The notes under the pieces were generated by a model that saw only the letters and a list, made by a program, of their open reading frames with translations, ran no database searches and had not been told where the DNA came from. Positions 5,533-5,978 of a DNA stretch of 5,978 bases are shown in pieces. A program made the position numbers and the translations under genes. The stretch comes from Spirochaetota bacterium (GTDB lineage Bacteria > Spirochaetota > UBA4802 > UBA5368). The DNA is taken from NCBI GenBank assembly GCA_017998475.1, contig JAGODA010000199.1, positions 1 through 5,978 of the forward strand, given 5' to 3'. Positions within the stretch are counted from its first letter, which is position 1; every line of letters starts with the position of its first letter.

Positions 5533-5978
5533 TTATTCCCTTTTTGTGTCCGCAATTTCCGTAATTGTCTCCGGCCCCGGTTTTGCCAGATGCGTCCATA
5601 GGGCGACGGGGCCCTGTCCGATGCGCCAGAACGCCAGCGACGCGACCTCCGAATCGTGGTAAAGACGTATCTTCTGAAGGGTGGATTGCACATCGTCATA
5701 GAAAACCTTTACTTTTACCGGTTCCTCGTATTCGAAATGGTACCCGTTGTCGGGGCAGAACGTTGGCGTGATTTTTCTGCTTTCGAGTATTTCAACGACA
5801 TGACGGTGCCGCAGGGCCCTGCCGTGGCTTTTCTCCTGCCAGGCCCGGCCGTAAAGAGGCAGGCCCATAACGAGCTTGTCCCGGGGGACCGCGGATCGGG
5901 CATGCGCGAGTATTTCACGACACCAGGGGACGGACCCAACGGGCCCGGGGGCGCTGGTGCTCCAGTGCTGGTCATAGG
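5533..5978 (-). CDS. Glycoside hydrolase family 18 (chitinase/peptidoglycan-hydrolase type), C-terminal part
   Basis: The last 147 residues of a gene that begins outside the window. GH18 enzymes are TIM barrels that cleave beta-1,4 N-acetylglucosamine linkages in chitin or peptidoglycan. Seen: YDQHWSTS followed by PGPVGSVPW at the very start of the fragment, matching the barrel strand with the conserved Tyr-Asp after the catalytic strand; then DKLVMGLPLYGRAW, a family hallmark; then VFYDDVQSTLQKI and LAFWRIGQGP, the final strands with the conserved sugar-stacking Trp. The catalytic DxxDxDxE motif and any signal peptide or LysM repeats would be upstream, off the window, so activity and export cannot be judged. 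The fragment resembles the spore-cortex/YaaH-like branch more than large chitinases, an impression only. Its TAA is 16 bases before the next possible start, and no terminator follows, so it may head or continue an operon with the ORF and DUF2294 gene. Confidence 0.9.
   Translation of the reverse strand, partial: YDQHWSTSAPGPVGSVPWCREILAHARSAVPRDKLVMGLPLYGRAWQEKSHGRALRHRHVVEILESRKITPTFCPDNGYHFEYEEPVKVKVFYDDVQSTLQKIRLYHDSEVASLAFWRIGQGPVALWTHLAKPGPETITEIADTKRE

Noticed and set aside
1..5978. CRISPR array, tRNA, rRNA, insertion sequence or phage attachment site
   Set aside because: No regularly spaced repeats, cloverleaf-like segments, transposase motifs or flanking inverted repeats were seen; almost all the window is taken up by coding frames.

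Overview
The window is bacterial, GC-rich DNA in which every supportable gene lies on the minus strand. In order of transcription, from high to low coordinates, they are: the C-terminal end of a family-18 glycoside hydrolase; a weakly supported ORF of unknown function; a DUF2294/MpsC-family protein; a 592-residue P-loop protein related to PEP carboxykinase and HPr kinase; and the first 905 residues of a single-chain pyruvate:ferredoxin oxidoreductase (PFOR). The PFOR points to anaerobic or facultatively fermentative metabolism. The phylum cannot be fixed from this sequence; GC-rich third codon positions in all the clear genes fit one coherent genome with no sign of recent transfer.

Layout: 5978-5533 is the GH18 tail. 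5516-5067 is a tentative ORF that overlaps the start of the next gene. 5080-4685 is DUF2294, whose stop codon lies in the loop of an intrinsic terminator (4671-4711). 4640-4553 is a non-coding leader holding three copies of a palindromic GCCGGC arm, an internal hairpin and a seven-T tract, followed by a strong Shine-Dalgarno sequence. 4552-2774 is the PEPCK/HprK-like gene. After a 57-base gap the PFOR gene starts at 2716 and runs out of the window at base 1.

The terminators split the window into two transcriptional blocks. The GH18, unknown ORF and DUF2294 genes form an upstream block ending at about 4671. The PEPCK/HprK-like and PFOR genes form a downstream block with no convincing terminator between them. 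PFOR interconverts pyruvate and acetyl-CoA, and the kinase-fold neighbour belongs to a superfamily acting on PEP/oxaloacetate or on HPr, so the downstream pair may work at the PEP-pyruvate node; that link is inferred from position. The most unusual signal is the leader RNA of the PEPCK/HprK-like gene, whose arms can form mutually exclusive terminator and antiterminator folds, with a possible loop-loop contact.
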